From Cellulophaga sp. HaHaR_3_176 (GTDB lineage Bacteria; Bacteroidota; Bacteroidia; Flavobacteriales; Flavobacteriaceae): a stretch of 64,000 nucleotides of DNA. The stretch spans positions 2,072,001 to 2,136,000 of the forward strand of contig NZ_CP058990.1 in the NCBI RefSeq assembly GCF_019021925.1. The letters run 5' to 3'. Below are positions 7,876 through 17,601 of this stretch, in pieces; positions within the stretch are counted from its first letter, which is position 1, and each line of letters opens with the position of its first letter. The notes below the pieces were generated by a model that made no database searches, was not told the DNA's origin, and worked only from the letters and a program-made list of their open reading frames with translations. The position numbers and the translations under genes were made by a program.

Positions 7876-8315
7876 ATTATGTAATCATATTCATAACTGC
7901 TATTCTGGGGGCTTACCTCACTTTTTTTACCAGCGAACGGTTAAAACAAGGTCCGGTAAGGTCATCTGCTGCTCTTTCACTAATTGTAGGACTATTTTTT
8001 TATTATTTGCCTGAACTATGTAGTGCATACTTAACAAAAAATATTCCGATTGTATTTATAGGTGCCTCATTTATCGGCATGATATCTCCACAAGCAAAAG
8101 GAAACTACATCCGTTTGACTATAGCCGCTAGTTTGTTTAGTATTATATATTTGAATAAAGGTGATTTTTTTGAAGGTTATGGAGGTGCACTGGGAGCCTT
8201 AGCTTTTATTGCTCTACTATCAGCCATGGGTTTTTCGGTTATTATCTCCAGAAGTTCTCGACTAAAAAAAGGTATCGTAAAGCTCAGAAACAAAACTTTA
8301 AAACAAAGAAAGTAA
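7872..8315 (+). CDS. Hypothetical membrane protein, second of a related pair
   Basis: This 147-residue protein has five predicted membrane helices and a basic C-terminal tail rich in lysine and arginine, probably cytoplasmic. Its start overlaps the stop of the preceding gene (ATGA at 7872-7875). The segment GASFIGMIS, about 20 residues of helix, and then GYGGALGALAFIAL parallels the C-terminal third of the preceding protein, pointing to an old duplication. No domain of known function is visible. The gene is followed, after about 100 bases, by a LytM-type peptidase on the same strand, but there is no firm reason to link them functionally. Confidence 0.7.
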   Translation: MNYVIIFITAILGAYLTFFTSERLKQGPVRSSAALSLIVGLFFYYLPELCSAYLTKNIPIVFIGASFIGMISPQAKGNYIRLTIAASLFSIIYLNKGDFFEGYGGALGALAFIALLSAMGFSVIISRSSRLKKGIVKLRNKTLKQRK

Positions 8316-8419
8316 ACCCAACATAAAAACAGGAAGAGAATAAAAATTAGTACTAAAAATAGCACGATTAATATGTGTTTTAGCACTTTTAATTCTGATA
8401 ATTAGCAAAACATAGTATA

Positions 8420-8956
8420 TTGAAAATTAAAACTGTATTGAAAAAAAGAAACAAAATTTTAATCTGTATTTTAATATTTCTAATAGTAGGATTTTTGATT
8501 CCCCAGAATTTACAAATGCCTGTTAAGGGTGCTACAAAATCTGACTATAATGCTAAAACTTTTTGGTTTTCCCCTTGGGGAAAATCTGTCACACATAAAG
8601 GAGTTGATATTTTTGCTAAAAAAGGAAATGAAATTAACGCCTCAACTTCCGGTCTTGTTTTATATTCTGGAGAAATAAGTATGGGAGGGAAATTTATTTT
8701 AGTACTTGGCCCAAAATGGCGATTACATTATTATGCACATTTAAATGAATTGAAAACATCTTCGTTTTCTTTTGTTAGTAAAAACTCAACAATAGGCACA
8801 GTTGGTACCAGTGGTAATGCTGCCGGTAAATCGCCACATTTACATTATTCTATTTTAACAATTATTCCTTATGTATGGAGAATTGATTCGGACAGACAAG
8901 GTTGGAAAAAAATGTTTTATTTAAACCCAATTGAATATTTTAAATCTGAAAATTAA
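8420..8956 (+). CDS. M23 (LytM-type) membrane-anchored metallopeptidase
   Basis: The protein starts with a basic segment and one membrane anchor (residues 12-27), followed by a compact LytM domain. Zinc ligands and catalytic histidines are present: His59 and Asp63 in HKGVDIF, His107 in YYAHLN, and His140/His142 in PHLHYS. M23 enzymes cut peptidoglycan cross-links or glycine bonds outside the inner membrane. The only start that retains the membrane anchor is TTG 8420; the first in-frame ATG would begin after the anchor, so I prefer TTG. At 178 residues it is a minimal version without a coiled-coil or LysM part. All active-site residues are in place, so an active endopeptidase is likely. Confidence 0.85.
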   Translation: MKIKTVLKKRNKILICILIFLIVGFLIPQNLQMPVKGATKSDYNAKTFWFSPWGKSVTHKGVDIFAKKGNEINASTSGLVLYSGEISMGGKFILVLGPKWRLHYYAHLNELKTSSFSFVSKNSTIGTVGTSGNAAGKSPHLHYSILTIIPYVWRIDSDRQGWKKMFYLNPIEYFKSEN

Positions 8957-9060
8957 CTTGATCTTTTAGGTTTTTACCACCATATATTTCTTGCAAAATC
9001 ATTAATCATAATTTACCTGAAATCTAAAAAAATTAATAAAATATAAAAACTCAAAAATAT

Positions 9061-9081
9061 TTGTATATTTGTATTATACAA
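9061..9081 (+). promoter_or_regulatory. Candidate -7 element inside an inverted repeat, PadR operator
   Basis: TATATTTG (9064-9071) matches the Bacteroidota -7 consensus. It is enclosed by the perfect inverted repeat TTGTATA (9061-9067) and TATACAA (9075-9081). The PadR-type gene starts at 9103. A dyad over the promoter of a PadR gene suggests autorepression. Confidence 0.45.
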
Positions 9082-9102
9082 GTTGAATAATACTATTTGA
9101 TT

Positions 9103-9465
9103 ATGAGTAAAAATATATTACCTGATTTACTATCTTCTTGGGAAGAAACCTACAAAAAGGGTCAATTAACATTATGGATATTTCTTGCATTAAAAGATGG
9201 ACAAAAATATGTTGATGAAATAAAGGAATTTATAGAAACTAAATCGAAGAACACCATCAACTGTGAAGAACAAAGTTTGTATAGAAACTTACGAAAATAC
9301 CAACATATTGATGTGGTCTCTTTTGAAAATAAAAAAGGAAATAAAGGGCCTGATAGAAAATATTACTTTTTAACTAAAATGGGAAATGAATTACTTGAAA
9401 AATTTATTGATAGAAATATCAAATTGTTTTTCTCTACTGAAATAAATAATCTTTTGAAAAAATAA
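9103..9465 (+). CDS. PadR-family transcriptional regulator
   Basis: The N-terminal 95 residues fit a PadR winged helix: LLSSWEETYKKGQLTLWIFLAL, then QSLYRNLRKYQHIDVV and GPDRKYYFLTKMG (the wing, ending in the usual Y-x-LT-x-x-G). The C-terminal helix would mediate dimerisation. I place the start at ATG 9103; an upstream in-frame TTG at 9097 would add only two residues. A dyad overlaps its promoter. A small four-helix membrane protein follows seven bases downstream, the pairing often seen when PadR regulates a transport or immunity membrane gene. The inducer is unknown. Confidence 0.8.
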   Translation: MSKNILPDLLSSWEETYKKGQLTLWIFLALKDGQKYVDEIKEFIETKSKNTINCEEQSLYRNLRKYQHIDVVSFENKKGNKGPDRKYYFLTKMGNELLEKFIDRNIKLFFSTEINNLLKK

Positions 9466-9471
9466 ATAGTG

Positions 9472-9894
9472 ATGAAAAAATTAATAACACCGAATTTATC
9501 AAAATTCACTTTAGCTGCAGTACTACTTACGATAATTTTCAGAATTGGATTAAGTACTGCTATAACTAACCAAATAACAATAGTAATTATTTTAAGTGCT
9601 GTACTTTATGGTATTTTAATGTGGCTCAATGGCAGTTATTTTGGAAAAAAAGAATATGAACACCTACCTATTTATGATATTGGATTTAGGTTTCATTTAG
9701 CTACATTTTTAGCACATAATGTAGTGTCTATATTATGGTTTTCATTGGCATTTCAATCAAAATATGAAAACATTAAAGTTATTTATACGACTGCTTTACT
9801 ATGGTCTATATTTTTAATTATTCACCTAGTTTATTATTTATCTATTCGAAAGTCAACAATAAATAACTTAAACAAAGAAGACCTTTTCGAATAA
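9472..9894 (+). CDS. Small membrane protein co-transcribed with PadR
   Basis: This 140-residue protein has four clear membrane helices (about residues 13-30, 35-52, 72-92 and 104-122) and a polar tail. The central loop reads GSYFGKKEYEHLPIYDIGFRFH. I do not recognise a family. It begins seven bases after the PadR stop; GTG 9469 directly before the ATG would add one residue, and ATG 9472 is preferred. A strong hairpin terminator closes the unit at 9925-9960. By position it is the regulated target of the PadR protein. Confidence 0.65.
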   Translation: MKKLITPNLSKFTLAAVLLTIIFRIGLSTAITNQITIVIILSAVLYGILMWLNGSYFGKKEYEHLPIYDIGFRFHLATFLAHNVVSILWFSLAFQSKYENIKVIYTTALLWSIFLIIHLVYYLSIRKSTINNLNKEDLFE

Positions 9895-9924
9895 TTAACT
9901 ACATGCAAATAAATAGCCTAAAAA

Positions 9925-9960
9925 ACAAAGCCTCCCTTTTGAAAAAAAGGGAGGCTTTGT
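9925..9960. terminator. Bidirectional terminator between the PadR unit and pgl
   Basis: ACAAAGCCTCCCTTTT (9925-9940) and AAAAGGGAGGCTTTGT (9945-9960) form a 16-bp GC-cored stem with a 4-base loop. A-rich sequence flanks the left and T-rich the right, so it can end transcription of the PadR unit and of the leftward pgl gene. Confidence 0.85.
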
Positions 9961-9977
9961 TTTTAAATAAGTTAATA

Positions 9978-10691
9978 CTAACTAATATCTTTAGCTGCAT
10001 CAGCATCTAAAAACCATATCAATTTTCCTGCTGTAGGCTTTACCAACGTTGCAGGGTAATCTTTATAATTATCTACCTCTTTTACTATCTCTCTTACTTT
10101 TTCTGCTTTGCTTGCCCCTGTAACTAAAAAAGCAACAACCTCAGCATTATTTATAATTTTACCAGTTATCGAAACTCTGCGCTGTCCAGATTCTGGGTGT
10201 ATTGCTACTTCACAATTTTCTTTAGAGTCCCACAAATGTATTTCGTGTGGAAAAACAGAAGCTGTATGTCCATCATCACCCATACCTAAAATTACTAAAT
10301 CAAATTTAGGTATATTATTCTCACTAGGTAAATTCTTTTCTAAAACATCGCTATATCTAATTGCTTCATTTTTAGGGTCACTCTCTCCTAGTATTCTGTG
10401 TATGTTTTCTTGAGGAATCGTTATTTTAGACAATAAATGTTCTACTGTCATTTTATAATTACTCTCATCATCTGTAGGCGCTACACAACGTTCATCTCCC
10501 CAATAAAAATGTATATTAGACCAGTCTATTTCTTCCGAAAAAATATCTGCTAAATAATCAAAAACTATTTTAGGTGTACTACCTCCCGATAGCGCTACAT
10601 TAAACGTTTTTCCATTTGAAGCTGTCTCTTTAAAAAACACAGAAAATTTTTCTGCTACTATTTGCTTTGTATTGTATATTCTAACTTGCAT
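9978..10691 (-). CDS. pgl: 6-phosphogluconolactonase
   Basis: The enzyme hydrolyses 6-phospho-D-glucono-1,5-lactone to 6-phosphogluconate, the second step of the oxidative pentose phosphate pathway in the cytosol. The sequence has the SIS/NagB-like signature FNVALSGGSTPK near residue 33, WSNIHFYWGDERCV around residue 60 (the active-site DER), and LGMGDDGHTASVFP around residue 145. Its length of 237 residues is normal. It follows zwf by only nine bases on the same strand, and gnd lies divergently beyond zwf, so all three oxidative pentose phosphate enzymes are together. No oddities are seen. Confidence 0.95.
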   Translation of the reverse strand: MQVRIYNTKQIVAEKFSVFFKETASNGKTFNVALSGGSTPKIVFDYLADIFSEEIDWSNIHFYWGDERCVAPTDDESNYKMTVEHLLSKITIPQENIHRILGESDPKNEAIRYSDVLEKNLPSENNIPKFDLVILGMGDDGHTASVFPHEIHLWDSKENCEVAIHPESGQRRVSITGKIINNAEVVAFLVTGASKAEKVREIVKEVDNYKDYPATLVKPTAGKLIWFLDADAAKDIS

Positions 10692-10700
10692 TGTATGCTT

Positions 10701-12230
10701 TTAATTAATTTCACAGAAACCAGATTCATCAGTTAAGCGTGGCCCAGGGTTTCTAAAGCCATGGTCGCCTTCTAACAATTGATCTGCATTTTCAGGACCC
10801 CATGTACCTGCTGAGTATCCGTAAGTCTTTACATTTTTATCTGCCCAATAATCTAAAATAGGATCTACAAATGCCCAAGCAGCCTCAACCTCATCTGCTC
10901 TTGCATATAAAGTTGCATCGCCTTGCATAGCATCTAATAATAATCGCTCGTAAGCATCCATTATATTAGAATCAACTAAACTAGAATATTGAAAATCTAA
11001 ATTAGCACGTTCTACTTTAAACCCTTGTCCTGGTACTTTTACACCAAATTTCACTAAAATTCCTTCATCTGGTTGAATACGAATAATCAATTTATTATCC
11101 ATATTGGCAATATCTTGATCTTTATATACTTGATGGTGTGGAGTTTTAAAGTGTATAACAACCTCTGTAACCTTTGTTGGCATACACTTAGCTGTACGTA
11201 CATAAAAAGGAATATCTTTCCAACGCCAGTTGTCTACAAAAAACTTAATTGCTGCAAAGGTTTCTGTTCTAGAGTCTGCATTTACACCATCTTCTTCTCT
11301 GTATCCTTTTACCTCTTTACCATCAATTTTGGAAGCTACATACTGCCCTTTTACAGTATTTGTATATAGCGACTCTTCGTCACGCATTATCCTAAGCGAT
11401 TTTAAGGCTTTTACCTTTTCATTTCTTATTTCTTCTGCGGTAGAGTTTATTGGTGGCTCCATTACAATTAAAGAAACTATTTGTAATAAATGACTCTGAA
11501 ACATATCTCTCAATGCTCCTGACTTATCATAATAACCACCACGTTTTTCTACACCTACAGTTTCTGCATTTGTAATTTCAATATGGTGAATGTAGTTTCT
11601 GTTCCATAAAGGCTCAAAAATAGAATTAGCAAAACGGGTAACTAATAAATTCTGAACAGTTTCTTTACCTAAATAATGATCTATTCGGTATATCTGCTTT
11701 TCTTTAAAATATTTCTGTAAACCTGTATTTAAGTCTTTTGCAGTTTCTAAACTATAACCAAAAGGTTTTTCAACAATTATACGTTTCCAACCGTCACTCT
11801 CATCAGTTAGGCCTGCATCGCAAAGGTTTTTTGCGATAGCCTCATACAAACTTGGTGGGGTAGATAAATAAAAGATATAGTTATTGTTTGTATTGTATTT
11901 AGAGTTTAAATCAGAAATACGCTTACTTAAACGATCATAATCAGTATCGTAATCGTCTCCTAAATCTTCATAAAATAATTTGTCTGAAAACTCATTGATA
12001 TAATTGTTTTCTTCTTTAGAAACATCATCTGCTAAAAAAGCACTTTCATGAACTACTTTATTTCTAAACTCTTTATCAGTAATATTACTTCTACTTGCAC
12101 CTAAAACTATAAAATTTTCAGGAAGATGTTTTCCTTTATATAAATCATAGATTGCGGGAATTAACTTTCTTGCGGTTAAATCGCCCGAAGCTCCAAAAAT
12201 GATCAGCATTTGGTTCTCAGTCTTATTCAT
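10701..12230 (-). CDS. zwf: Glucose-6-phosphate 1-dehydrogenase
   Basis: It oxidises glucose 6-phosphate to the lactone with reduction of NAD(P)+, committing carbon to the oxidative pentose phosphate pathway. The N-terminal nucleotide-binding motif IIFGASGDLTARKL is at residues 10-23, EKPFG near 154, and the active-site signature RIDHYLGK at 182-189. I place the start at the ATG ending at 12230 because the Rossmann motif then lies at the usual distance; a longer in-frame start would add 18 residues without homology. Length (509) is typical. pgl follows after nine bases. The 210-bp space to the divergent gnd should carry both promoters, but I see no convincing elements. Confidence 0.95.
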   Translation of the reverse strand: MNKTENQMLIIFGASGDLTARKLIPAIYDLYKGKHLPENFIVLGASRSNITDKEFRNKVVHESAFLADDVSKEENNYINEFSDKLFYEDLGDDYDTDYDRLSKRISDLNSKYNTNNNYIFYLSTPPSLYEAIAKNLCDAGLTDESDGWKRIIVEKPFGYSLETAKDLNTGLQKYFKEKQIYRIDHYLGKETVQNLLVTRFANSIFEPLWNRNYIHHIEITNAETVGVEKRGGYYDKSGALRDMFQSHLLQIVSLIVMEPPINSTAEEIRNEKVKALKSLRIMRDEESLYTNTVKGQYVASKIDGKEVKGYREEDGVNADSRTETFAAIKFFVDNWRWKDIPFYVRTAKCMPTKVTEVVIHFKTPHHQVYKDQDIANMDNKLIIRIQPDEGILVKFGVKVPGQGFKVERANLDFQYSSLVDSNIMDAYERLLLDAMQGDATLYARADEVEAAWAFVDPILDYWADKNVKTYGYSAGTWGPENADQLLEGDHGFRNPGPRLTDESGFCEIN

Positions 12231-12440
12231 AAAGCTTAGCTTATTTAGGTAAATTTGTTGTATATCCAATTTTTTAATCAACATTGGTTAGTTTATTACG
12301 ACAAACCTTTTAAATTGGATATTTTAAATTAATTTTGATATCAAATTACGGCTAAATTAACACTATTTTACATGAAAAAATAGTTCAACCGTACACTTAA
12401 CACAATATTTACACCTATTGTTAGGTAATAAAACAAACAT

Positions 12441-13853
12441 ATGGAGCATAAAGATTATGATTTTGGACTAGTAGGACTTGGCGTTATGGGACGCAATTTT
12501 ATTTTAAATGTTGCTGATAATGATTTTAAGGCTTTTGGTTATGATTTAGATCAAGAAAAAGTTGACGCATTAAAAGTTGAAGGCGGTAATTTAGAAAAAG
12601 TTAATGCGACCAGTGATATAGAAACTTTTATTAGTGCTTTAGCACAGCCTCGTAAAGTTATGTTATTAGTACCTGCTGGTAAAATAGTAGATGCTGTTAT
12701 TGAAAATCTTCTTCCTTTTTTAGATAAAGATGATATAATTATTGATGGAGGAAACTCTTTCTTTACAGATACTGACCGTAGAGAAACTTATTTACAAGAA
12801 AAAGGTATTCACTTTTTTGGTTCAGGAGTTTCTGGTGGTGCAAAAGGAGCTAGAAAAGGACCTAGCATTATGCCTGGAGGTAATAAAAAAGCCTATGCTC
12901 ACGTAAAACCTATTTTCGAAGCTGTTTCTGCTAAATTTAATGGAGAGCCTTGTGTAGCTTATTTAGGCCCTAAATCGGCTGGTAACTATGTGAAAATGGT
13001 TCATAATGGTATTGAGTATGGCTTAATGCAATTAACTTCAGAAATATATGACCTTCTAAAAAAATCATGTGCACTTACTAATGATGAGCTGCATACTGTT
13101 TTTGACACTTGGAATAAAGGCAGGTTACAATCTTTTTTAGTTGAGATTACTGCTGAAATTTTTAAACAAGATGATGATTTAGGTAATGGTCGTTTAGTAG
13201 ATAAAATTTTAGATAAAGCAAAACAAAAGGGAACTGGAAAATGGACTTCTCAGAATGCAATGGATTTAGGAATACCTGTTCCTTCAATTGATATTGCAGT
13301 AAGTATGCGTGAAATTTCTGCATTAAAAGATGAACGTGTTATTGCTGATAAATTATATGACAGACCTGAGCCTGCTAAAATTGATAAAGAAGAATTAATC
13401 AGTATGGCTGAAGAAGCTTTATATTTTGCTTTTATAAATACATATGCACAAGGGCTTCACCAATTAGCAGATGCATCTAATGAATATAAATATGAATTAG
13501 ACTTATCTGTTATTGCTAAAATATGGCGTGCAGGTTGTATTATTAGAGCCGGCTTATTAGAAGATATTTCTAGTGCTTATGTTACTGATAACAAGCTAAA
13601 AAACTTACTACTAGCACCTTCTTTTGTCCCTAAAGTACAAAAGGCTGTTCCATCGGCTAGAACATTGGTAGCTTATGCTGCTAAGAGTGGAATTCCAGTA
13701 CCAGGCTTATCAAACTCTTTAACGTATTTTGATGCCTATACTTCTAGTAACTTACCTTTAAACCTAATACAAGCTCAAAGAGATCATTTTGGTTCTCACA
13801 CATATGAGCGTATAGATAAAGAAGGTATTTTCCATACAGAATGGGGAGCTTAA
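12441..13853 (+). CDS. gnd: 6-phosphogluconate dehydrogenase, decarboxylating
   Basis: The enzyme converts 6-phosphogluconate to ribulose 5-phosphate and CO2 with NADP+ reduction. The Rossmann motif GLVGLGVMGRNF is at residues 9-20 and DGGNSFFTDT at 102-111. The catalytic stretch YVKMVHNGIEYG has Lys185 and Asn189 at the usual places. The C-terminal tail ending in HTEWG is also standard for the 470-residue form. The gene is divergent from zwf-pgl, so the oxidative pentose phosphate branch is complete here. A perfect palindromic terminator follows at 13881. Confidence 0.96.
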   Translation: MEHKDYDFGLVGLGVMGRNFILNVADNDFKAFGYDLDQEKVDALKVEGGNLEKVNATSDIETFISALAQPRKVMLLVPAGKIVDAVIENLLPFLDKDDIIIDGGNSFFTDTDRRETYLQEKGIHFFGSGVSGGAKGARKGPSIMPGGNKKAYAHVKPIFEAVSAKFNGEPCVAYLGPKSAGNYVKMVHNGIEYGLMQLTSEIYDLLKKSCALTNDELHTVFDTWNKGRLQSFLVEITAEIFKQDDDLGNGRLVDKILDKAKQKGTGKWTSQNAMDLGIPVPSIDIAVSMREISALKDERVIADKLYDRPEPAKIDKEELISMAEEALYFAFINTYAQGLHQLADASNEYKYELDLSVIAKIWRAGCIIRAGLLEDISSAYVTDNKLKNLLLAPSFVPKVQKAVPSARTLVAYAAKSGIPVPGLSNSLTYFDAYTSSNLPLNLIQAQRDHFGSHTYERIDKEGIFHTEWGA

Positions 13854-13880
13854 AAGATTAATTATCAGCCTATTAATAAT

Positions 13881-13918
13881 AAAAAAAGCCAATTGTAAAT
13901 TTACAATTGGCTTTTTTT
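13881..13918. terminator. Perfect palindromic terminator between gnd and the MFS gene
   Basis: AAAAAAAGCCAATTGTAAA (13881-13899) is followed immediately by its exact reverse complement (13900-13918), giving A and T tracts on both sides of a GCC-containing stem. It serves two convergent genes and should work on both strands. Confidence 0.85.
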
Positions 13919-13932
13919 ATTATTAATTATTT

Positions 13933-15135
13933 TTATCGATACGATAATCGTTTAAATTTTTCTTGTTTAGCAGTTACTCGCCTACTTACAATAATACCTA
14001 CTGCAATTAATATTCCTGCTGCTGCCATTGCCGCTCCAACATAACTAGCTGATGTAATGCTGTGTCCCATTGCAATTGGTAAACCGGCCAAATAAGCACC
14101 AGAAGCATTCCCCATATTAAATGCACTTTGGTTCATTGATGAGCCAAGCATTTCTGATCCTTTTGATGAATTTATAATCGCCATTTGAATTGGTGTAGCA
14201 ACTGTAAAAGAAATCATTCCGATAAAGAAAGTTAATATAAGTATACCGATCGGACTTGTTGCTACGATTGTATTTATCAGTAGCGCTAAAACCATCATTG
14301 ATAAACTTATAACTACAGCCTTCATAGGTGTTAATTTTTCTGCCATTTTTGCTCCTAGAAAATTACCAACAACCATACCTAAACCTGCTAAAATCATAGC
14401 ATAGCCGACCATACTTTCAGGATACCCTGTTACATCTGTTAATAATGGCGCTATGTAGCTATACCAAGCAAAAAAGCCTCCAGTACCTATTGTTGTCAAT
14501 AAAATTAAAACCCAAAGTTCTAATTTCTTAAATATTTTAAAATCTTTAGCCATACTCCCGTTTGAGGATTTTGGAAAACTAGGCATCCAAAAATAAACAC
14601 TTAACATTGCTAATACGCCAACTACCCCAACTAATAAAAACGAAATATTCCAGCTGAAATGATGTCCTAAATAGGTACCTAAAGGAACTCCGATAACATT
14701 AGCTATAGTAAGACCCGCAAACATAGTAGCAATAGCATGGGCTGATTTACCTGGCGTTGCTAATTTACCTGCAACTACAGCTCCTATGCCAAAAAATGCT
14801 CCGTGTGGTAAACCAGATAAAAACCTAAAAACTAATAGACTTGTATAATTTTCTGAAAAAGCGGAAAGTGTATTAAAAATAGTAAACCATACCATTAAAG
14901 CTAATAAAACTTTATGAGCCGGCCATTTACCACCTATACTAGTTAATAATGGAGCTCCTACTACTACGCCTAATGCATACGCAGCTATAAAATGACCTGC
15001 TTCCGGTATGGTAATATTTAACGAACCTGCTACATCTGGTAAAATACCCATAATAACAAACTCTGTCATTCCAATACCAAAACCACCTACTGCTAAAGCT
15101 ATTAATGCTTTTTTGTTTGATATATTCTCTTTCAT
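13933..15135 (-). CDS. MFS transporter, AraJ-type sugar or drug exporter
   Basis: This 400-residue protein has twelve hydrophobic segments. The opening ALAVGGFGIGMTEFVIMGILPDVA and the motif RFLSGLPHGAFFGIGAVVA around residue 105 are characteristic of the AraJ/YdhP/PbuE-like branch of the major facilitator superfamily. Members export arabinose polymers, purines or drugs by proton antiport. The gene is monocistronic, convergent with gnd and separated from it by a bidirectional terminator. The substrate cannot be predicted. Confidence 0.85.
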   Translation of the reverse strand: MKENISNKKALIALAVGGFGIGMTEFVIMGILPDVAGSLNITIPEAGHFIAAYALGVVVGAPLLTSIGGKWPAHKVLLALMVWFTIFNTLSAFSENYTSLLVFRFLSGLPHGAFFGIGAVVAGKLATPGKSAHAIATMFAGLTIANVIGVPLGTYLGHHFSWNISFLLVGVVGVLAMLSVYFWMPSFPKSSNGSMAKDFKIFKKLELWVLILLTTIGTGGFFAWYSYIAPLLTDVTGYPESMVGYAMILAGLGMVVGNFLGAKMAEKLTPMKAVVISLSMMVLALLINTIVATSPIGILILTFFIGMISFTVATPIQMAIINSSKGSEMLGSSMNQSAFNMGNASGAYLAGLPIAMGHSITSASYVGAAMAAAGILIAVGIIVSRRVTAKQEKFKRLSYR

Positions 15136-15387
15136 AACCTTTCTGATTTAAATTATTGAATACAACCTTTTCAATCCATTAAATTAATCCACAAAAATAA
15201 GAAGCTTAATTTGTTTATATGCTATGCATATTTATCTAATATCTGTTTAATTCTAACATTTAATATATGCTTCAGAAACAATTAATAAATACTTATTCAT
15301 TTTATTTTTGAATAGTATAATACTAAATCTAAAAAAACACCGTTATAACAAAATGTAATACTTTTCTTACTGAGAAAATATATTCTA

Positions 15388-15825
15388 ATGATTGATAAAA
15401 AAATAATTTCGAATACTGATGAGACCTCTGGTAACCTAAAAGGAACCAGGATACTTATTGCTGAGGATAATGAAATTAATATTTTTATTATCAAAAAATA
15501 TTTTAAAGATTGGGAAGTAGATTTTGATATTGCTAGTAATGGAGAAAAGGCTATAGAATTAGCAGAGGCTAATACCTATAACCTTATTTTAATGGATCTT
15601 AATATGCCAATTTTAAATGGCTATGAGGCCACAAGAGCAATTAGAAAGAATACATCTTCTAGCAATCACAATATTCCTATTTATGCTTTATCTGCTTCAA
15701 TTGGTATTAGTGTAGACGACGAATTAAATGAATCTGGAATGAACGGTCTTTTATATAAGCCATTTGTTCCTCTTGAATTGTACACTACACTATCTAAAAT
15801 AATTAAAGACAGCAAAACAAAATAG
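15388..15825 (+). CDS. Stand-alone receiver-domain response regulator
   Basis: The protein is one CheY-like receiver domain of 145 residues without an output domain. Acidic Asp27, phospho-acceptor Asp70 (LILMDLNMP), Ser102 and Lys124 (YKPF) are all present, so phosphorylation should be possible. The start, GNLKGTRILIAEDNEIN, is what is normally seen where the C-terminal receiver of a hybrid histidine kinase begins; the gene may derive from such a kinase. It is convergent with the gapN-like gene, three bases apart. No kinase is adjacent. The 15136-15387 space upstream shows nothing recognisable apart from AT-rich sequence. Confidence 0.85.
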   Translation: MIDKKIISNTDETSGNLKGTRILIAEDNEINIFIIKKYFKDWEVDFDIASNGEKAIELAEANTYNLILMDLNMPILNGYEATRAIRKNTSSSNHNIPIYALSASIGISVDDELNESGMNGLLYKPFVPLELYTTLSKIIKDSKTK

Positions 15826-15828
15826 TTT

Positions 15829-17421
15829 TTACAATATGTAATCTGTACTCACAAAATTAGAAAGCTTAGCATCTAATAGTTGTTCAATTATTTCTGTATT
15901 CAATTCATTGTCTTTAAAAGCTACAAATGTTCTAATAGAAAAAGAACGTAATGCATCATGCACACTTAATGTTGCTTGAGCAGAATCTTTTCTTCCTGTA
16001 AATGGATACACATCTGGCCCACGTTGACAAGAACTATTCAAATTCACACGGCAAACTAAATTTACCAAAGTATCAATCAACGGAGCCAAAGTATATACAT
16101 CTTTACCAAACAAACTTACTTGTTGTCCGTAATTAGATGCTGCCATATCATCTAAAGGCTCTTCAATATCTTTAAAAGAAACAACAGGTATTACTGGTCC
16201 AAATTGTTCTTCTTGATACACAGCCATATCTTTTGTTACAGGATATAATACTGCTGGCCATATATAATTCTCTGAAGTTTCTCCTCCTTTTTTGTTTAAA
16301 ATTTTAGCTCCTTTAAGCTTCGCATCATCAATTAAACCTTGAATATAAGCTGGTTTTTGAGGCTCAGGTAATGGTGTAAGCTTTGCCCCATCATCCCAAG
16401 GGTTTCCAAATTTTAATTCATCTACTCTTTTTGCAAAGCGTTTATTAAACTCATCTACAATTTCTTCATGAACATATACGACTTTTAAAGCAGTACAACG
16501 TTGGCCATTAAATGATAGCGTACCTGCAATACATTCGTCTATCGTTAAATCTAAATCTGCATCTGGCAAAATAATAGCAGGATTTTTAGCCTCTAAACCT
16601 AATACTAAACGTAAACGGTTACTTTTAGGGTGTTGATTTTGTAATGCATTTGCTGATTTACTATTACCTATTAATGCTAAAACATCTACCTTACCTGTTT
16701 GCATAATAGGCGCTGCAACAGCTCTACCTCTTCCAAAAATAATATTAACTACTCCCTTTGGAAAACAAGACTGAAAAGCTTCTAATAAAGGTGTTATTAA
16801 TAAAACACCATGCTTTGCTGGTTTAAATATTGTTGTATTACCCATTATAATTGCAGGTATCAACAATGCAAAAGTTTCATTTAACGGGTAGTTATATGGG
16901 CCTAAACAAAGAACAACACCTAATGGCCCTCTTTTTATATGTGCATAAACACCATCGTGCTTTTGAAATTTTGCTCCGTTACGATCTAGCTGCTTATAAT
17001 CTTCAATAGTATCATAAATATATTCTACAGTTCTATCAAATTCTTTTTGAGAGTCTGGTAAAGATTTACCTATTTCCCACATCAATAATTTTACAATCTC
17101 TTCACGCTTGGTTTCCATCTTTTTTACAAAAGACTCCATGCACTGTATCCGATCTTTAACGTGCATTGTAGGCCAAACTCCTTGTCCTCTTCCAAATGCT
17201 TTGTGAGCGGCATCTAAAGCATCCAAGGCTTCAGTTTCGCCCATGTCTGGGATGCTACCTAATAACGTTGGTTTGTATTCTTCTGTAGATGATATTGTAG
17301 AAAAAACTTCTGTGGTATTACCACTCCATTTTTTGAGCTCTCCATTTACAAGGTATTTTCTTTGATCTATAGTTTCTTTAATCTGAAACTCTTCGGGAAT
17401 TGAGGTGTTTATTTTACTCAT
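15829..17421 (-). CDS. gapN: NADP-dependent glyceraldehyde-3-phosphate dehydrogenase (non-phosphorylating)
   Basis: This 530-residue aldehyde dehydrogenase superfamily member has Asn177 (GPYNYPLNE), Glu277 (GLEAKN) and catalytic Cys309 (NGQRCTA). The NGQRCTALK context, the [15 protein letters not shown] region and the C-terminal [16 protein letters not shown] stretch are those of GapN. That enzyme oxidises glyceraldehyde 3-phosphate directly to 3-phosphoglycerate and makes NADPH without ATP. The nearby zwf, pgl and gnd also supply NADPH. The gene appears monocistronic. A different aldehyde substrate is possible but less likely, given the arginine-rich GapN-like C-terminus. Confidence 0.85.
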   Translation of the reverse strand: MSKINTSIPEEFQIKETIDQRKYLVNGELKKWSGNTTEVFSTISSTEEYKPTLLGSIPDMGETEALDALDAAHKAFGRGQGVWPTMHVKDRIQCMESFVKKMETKREEIVKLLMWEIGKSLPDSQKEFDRTVEYIYDTIEDYKQLDRNGAKFQKHDGVYAHIKRGPLGVVLCLGPYNYPLNETFALLIPAIIMGNTTIFKPAKHGVLLITPLLEAFQSCFPKGVVNIIFGRGRAVAAPIMQTGKVDVLALIGNSKSANALQNQHPKSNRLRLVLGLEAKNPAIILPDADLDLTIDECIAGTLSFNGQRCTALKVVYVHEEIVDEFNKRFAKRVDELKFGNPWDDGAKLTPLPEPQKPAYIQGLIDDAKLKGAKILNKKGGETSENYIWPAVLYPVTKDMAVYQEEQFGPVIPVVSFKDIEEPLDDMAASNYGQQVSLFGKDVYTLAPLIDTLVNLVCRVNLNSSCQRGPDVYPFTGRKDSAQATLSVHDALRSFSIRTFVAFKDNELNTEIIEQLLDAKLSNFVSTDYIL

Positions 17422-17601
17422 AATATAAATTAACTTGAAGTTAAAGTTACATATATTGAATATAATACACCTATAAAACTATTCTCTAATTATAAAGAAT
17501 AGGGTAATATTAACATAAAACTCAAATTCTATCAAAATCAAACGTTTTCGTTATGCCTCTGTTGTAAATTTGATTTTAAAGAATATACCTCATGCGCTAT
17601 A

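Noticed and set aside
8177..8386. Minus-strand ORF of 69 codons over the membrane-protein pair
   Set aside because: A low-complexity shadow frame opposite a coding sequence, without homology pattern.
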